DNA of 64,000 nucleotides from Chaetorhynchus papuensis (taxonomy: Eukaryota; Chordata; Aves; Passeriformes; Rhipiduridae). The notes beneath the pieces were generated by a model. It made no database searches. It saw nothing but the letters and a program-made list of their open reading frames with translations, and had not been told where the DNA came from. Below, in pieces: positions 60,153 to 64,000 of the stretch (position 1 is the stretch's first letter; every line of letters starts with the position of its first letter). A program made the position numbers and the translations under genes. Location of the stretch: the NCBI GenBank assembly GCA_013396525.1, contig VWYX01000122.1, positions 511,736 through 575,735 of the forward strand. The letters run 5' to 3'.

Positions 60153-60643
60153 NNNNNNNNNNNNNNNNNNNNNNNNNNNNNNNNNNNNNNNNNNNNNNNN
60201 NNNNNNNNNNNNNNNNNNNNNNNNNNNNNNNNNNNNNNNNNNNNNNNNNNNNNNNNNNNNNNNNNNNNNNNNNNNNNNNNNNNNNNNNNNNNNNNNNNNN
60301 NNNNNNNNNNNNNNNNNNNNNNNNNNNNNNNNNNNNNNNNNNNNNNNNNNNNNNNNNNNNNNNNNNNNNNNNNNNNNNNNNNNNNNNNNNNNNNNNNNNN
60401 NNNNNNNNNNNNNNNNNNNNNNNNNNNNNNNNNNNNNNNNNNNNNNNNNNNNNNNNNNNNNNNNNNNNNNNNNNNNNNNNNNNNNNNNNNNNNNNNNNNN
60501 NNNNNNNNNNNNNNNNNNNNNNNNNNNNNNNNNNNNNNNNNNNNNNNNNNNNNNNNNNNNNNNNNNNNNNNNNNNNNNNNNNNNNNNNNNNNNNNNNNNN
60601 NNNNNNNNNNNNNNNNNNNNNNNNNNNNNNNNNNNNNNNNNNN
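60153..60643. other. Assembly gap (491 N)
   Basis: A run of N between the GA-rich tract and copy 2 of the 104-bp duplicated segment. Confidence 0.99.
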
Positions 60644-60747
60644 TCACACATCATCTCATTTCCTATCTTTTCCTCTCAGCTGAGAGCTGTGAGTGCTGGA
60701 TGTGTCCATTGTATCCCCCTGGGGCACAGCTGGGTCCTGTTCCAACA
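60644..60747 (+). repeat. 104-bp duplicated segment, copy 2 (abuts gap)
   Basis: 103 of 104 bases equal 58747-58850. Its left end coincides exactly with the gap edge, and homology stops at 60747. Confidence 0.95.
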
Positions 60748-63700
60748 CAGAGATGGGACCTGGTGTGACCTGCAGCGATCCCGGACTGCCGGATGCTGCA
60801 GTCTGGACAGGGACATGGTGCTTGCAGGTTGTCCGGCAGGCTCCACATTGCTTTTTGGTGTCTCCATCATCCCCGTTCCCATATTGCAGCATCCTACTGA
60901 ATGAATGGCTTCCTGAAAAGGCTCGTCCCCAGCCTCTCCAAGCCTGGAAAGCCTTTGCCCATGTGAGGGGCTGTGCACACTCCCTGTTTTCCCTCCTGGG
61001 AACCTCCAAGCACCCCTGATAGGGTGATTTGGAACAGCCCCGCAGAGCATCAGAGCCCCAGCACGCCACTGCCTCTCCTCTTAATCAGCTAATTGTGTGT
61101 TTGGGGTTTCAGGCAAGGGCCCCAGCCTGGTGTTGCCATACCAACCACATCAGCTTCACTTTAAAACATTTACCAAGCAGGCTTGAAATGCGGAGGGGGG
61201 GTGAATTAAAACAGAATAGGAAGCCAAACAGAGGGTTGATGGAAGGGGAGAGAGTAAAAGGGCTGCCTGTCCCTCTTTCACAACCCCACGCTGAGTCCTG
61301 CAGGGCAGAAAGCTCTGATTAAAACAGCTCTTGCTGGGACTCAGAGGCTTTTTGGGGAACAAAAAAATGCCCCTGCCTGCTGGAGACTGTCTGGGGCACT
61401 GTTGGGGATGGGATCATATTGGTTCCTTCAGTAAGGTGAGGGGAGGGCTGTGAGATGAGGGTGCCCAGGACCCCGAGCAGGAAGTGTGGGGATGGGTGTT
61501 GGGTGCTGGCTCTGGGGGTCTCTCACCCCCAGATTTTGGCTGTGCTGGTGGTGCACGCAGATGGTGTGATGGCTCAGTGAAGGACGTTAAAAAAGGTGTC
61601 TTGGGGTGTGATGTGGGGCAGATCTTACTGCTCAGAGGGTCTGTCCCCTCTTTGTCCCCAGCCTGCTGCCATTCCGGGGTACAGAGCAGGACCCCTGCTC
61701 CCAGGAGCACTGGCCCCTGCTGGCATGTGCCTGCCCTGCTTTCTGCAGCTGGGTTGACTGTCTACCCTGCTCCCTGGCTGTCACCCTGTCCCTCCTCTCT
61801 TCCAAATCAACCTCTTTGCTCCATGTGACCTTTCTGTGAGCTGGATCAGCCCTTCCAGCTCCTCCAGCCCAACCAAGCAGGTTCTGGGCTGTTTTCTTAT
61901 GCCAGCACTGGCATGGCATAAGCCCTTTTTTGCCTGCCAGCCCTGCTGCAGCCTCTCAGCAATGGCCTGCGTGATGCCTGCATGATCCTGCCCCAGAAGG
62001 AGGAATGGAGGTGGATGTGTGTTCTTTCTCCAGTTCATCCAGCCTCCTCTGAAAACCCATTTAACAGATCAAAATTTTATACTCTGAGCTGTGCCAGAGC
62101 CCAGAACAGAGCAGATTTCAGTTGCTTGCAGATTTTGGGCAAAGGAGGGCCGTGGCATGGACAGGAGACATCAGCTGCTGCAGGTACACAGGGCAGATGG
62201 TGAGCAGGCAGGGCAGGTCAGAGAAAGGATGACGTACAAGGAAACCAAGTTTTTGAGGGTGGTATATGGTCTTTTTGGCATCCTGTCTCTTGGGATGGCC
62301 CTTGCTCTGGCATCTGAGTGCCTCTGCCCAGTTCCTGGCCCCCCAGCATCCCCTGGCTGGGCTCTGACACTCACCTGAACCTGGTGACACAGGCCCGTGG
62401 CCCTGGCTGTGGAGGAGAGGCAGCAAATCCCTTTTTGCTGTTCATTGCTAAGGCTTCAACATGTAGGACTGCTTCCCTTGAAGCTCCCCTGCTCCTCCTC
62501 CTCTGTGCTGAGCGAATCACTCCATCCCTTTACGCTGGCAGTGTGAATCACTGCAGGCAAGGCTGCTCCTCAGGAGCTTCTTGGTCTCTGGAGAAGACCC
62601 CATGCACTATGTTCCCTCCTGGCCATGCACCTCCTCCCTGCCACGCTCTGCTCCCCAGAGGCTCCAGCTCTCCAGAGACCAGTGCTTGTGGAGGGGAGGG
62701 AGGAAGTCTGTTTCTCTGGAATGAGCTCTCTCCTTCCTCTCCCAGGCATCTACGCAACCTTCACATGCCCCGACAGCCAGCACCACCAGAGACTGTCTCT
62801 GCATCCTCGTCACAAGGGTTTCAGGGACCTGTGCCATGCCCAGTGGCCTGGGGGACCCTTCCCACACCACAGCTCCTTCCAGTGGCCTGTGGATCCCCTG
62901 GGAGTCCCCTGCCCCACCTGTTATTTCTATGGTGACAAGAGCTGCTGAAGTGGCCACGGTCTGTGGGATGGCTGCTGTGAGTCTCAGCCTGGGAGCAGAT
63001 GCAGAACTCACCAGCAGGAGTGTAGCCCAGGCTTTGCAGGGGAAGCTCTGGGATTGCCCGCGCTGCCTGGAGCTTTGCAAGCAGCCTGAGACAACTCGGC
63101 CAGCACAGTTAGCTTATCAGCCTTGCTGAGCACCTCTGAGTGGCCCAGATGGCTCTCTGCTGACAGAGTGCAGCCCTGGCAGCTCTCATCTGCTGGAGAT
63201 GGTGTGTGGGCAGACCCCCTGCCTCCTCCCATACACCCTCGGGGGCTGGTGTGCTCAGTGCCGGGTACTGGGACTCACCCAGACCTTGCCACAGTGCCAG
63301 TCTGGGCATCAACAGGGCATGAAGGCAAATGCTCCCTCTCCAGGCTGTGTGTGTGCTGCTGGCTCTGGGAGCAGTCTGGGAGGCCTCTGTGGGATGCCCT
63401 GTGCCATGGGTTGTGCTTGCTGGGCAGGACACTCTGGCATATCCCTCCTGGATCCTGCACCCTGCCTGCCCATGGCTTCCCCACTATGGACCAAACACCA
63501 GTCAGGAGCTGGGACAAGGACAGGCTGTAACCTCCTAGCTGCTGCCTGCTTTGTCACAAACATTATGCTTTGTTCTCCATCCTCACCGTGTGTCCTTTTG
63601 ACAGGGAACAGCCTCCAAGCCATTATTTTTGGGTTGTTCTCCCCTGCAGATTCAGAGGGAGACGGTCAGTGTGACCGCTGTGCAGGTGGCGGGGAGGAGG

Positions 63701-64000
63701 ATTGTGGTGTCCCACGACCCTGCATCCCACTCCAGGAAGATTTGAGCTCATGTGTAGCACATATGGGCCTCTGAATGCTGGACACAAGGCTCTTTTCTGG
63801 GCAGCTCTGTCTGTGAGCTTTACATCTGCTTGCAACATTTCCAACGGCTTGATTTACTGTAATTCCTCTGGAAAGCAACTTTTGTGATTGCTAGCCTGGA
63901 GATCTCAAGCTGGACTTAAACAACAGGATCCTAAAGAGGCCATGAATAATTGAGCCTAATAAATATTAATAACTGTGGCAGGGCATGTAATTGCAAGGAG
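60748..64000. other. Right-hand intergenic region
   Basis: No exon or repeat family is recognised. The last 250 bp (63770-64000) are AT-rich and non-repetitive (catgaataattgagcctaa, aataaatattaataactgtg) and look like candidate conserved non-coding sequence. The AATAAA there has no transcript assigned to it. Confidence 0.4.

Noticed and set aside
58505..60700. Glu/Arg-rich repeat proteins from GA tracts
   Set aside because: Translations of (AGGAG)n and N runs.
1..64000. CRISPR arrays, prokaryotic operons, phage or toxin systems
   Set aside because: Direct repeats here are minisatellites, microsatellites and dispersed elements of a vertebrate genome. No spacer architecture or bacterial gene signals are present.
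1..64000. tRNA, snoRNA or microRNA genes
   Set aside because: No A/B-box cloverleaf, C/D or H/ACA box arrangement, or convincing hairpin was found by eye. A covariance-model scan would be needed to exclude them.

Overview
The window is vertebrate nuclear DNA, almost certainly from a bird. Evidence: spliced genes with GT-AG introns, about ten truncated CR1 LINE 3' ends, solo endogenous-retrovirus LTRs of the TG...CA type, compact introns, and three runs of N placed inside tandem repeats. Gene content and order (VCP, DNAJB5, PHF24) match human 9p13.3. That block is Z-linked in birds, so Z linkage is expected, although the sequence alone cannot prove it.

Layout. Positions 1-2.5 kb hold the last three coding exons and 3' UTR of VCP (+ strand), the p97 AAA+ ATPase; the rest of that gene lies off the left edge. 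From 2.5 to 9 kb is a spacer between two convergent 3' ends, densely filled at 5.1-8.0 kb by CR1 pieces and another repeat family. DNAJB5 (- strand) runs from its poly(A) signal near 9.0 kb to a canonical start codon at 18.6 kb. An alternative 5' coding exon at 21.65-21.72 kb adds 34 residues in frame. A CpG island at 25.3-25.85 kb, partly lost in a gap, carries a perfect heat-shock element, a perfect CRE and three CCAAT boxes, and is the likely upstream promoter. A decayed minisatellite (about 23.1-25.27 kb) abuts it. From 26 to 45 kb there is no recognisable gene: CR1 copies, a 21-bp minisatellite around a 551-bp gap, and one solo LTR. PHF24 (- strand, also known as KIAA1045 or GINIP) is complete at 45.3-48.9 kb, with seven coding exons and 400 codons. 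From 49 to 64 kb I see no protein-coding exon. It holds a CpG island at 56.2-56.75 kb (candidate PHF24 first exon), microsatellites, a third gap, and a 104-bp near-duplicate that looks like an assembly join problem.

The genes are not an operon. VCP and DNAJB5 are both proteostasis factors, a segregase/unfoldase and an HSP40 co-chaperone. PHF24 is a neuronal G-alpha-i-binding protein that is simply a syntenic neighbour. I found no CRISPR array, prokaryotic defence cluster, biosynthetic cluster or other wholly new system. The items most worth a second look are the DNAJB5 alternative N-terminus and stress-responsive promoter, the promoter-like CCAAT cluster just behind the PHF24 stop codon, the octamer-TATA solo LTR family inserted antisense in two neighbouring genes, and the suspicious duplication beside the last gap.
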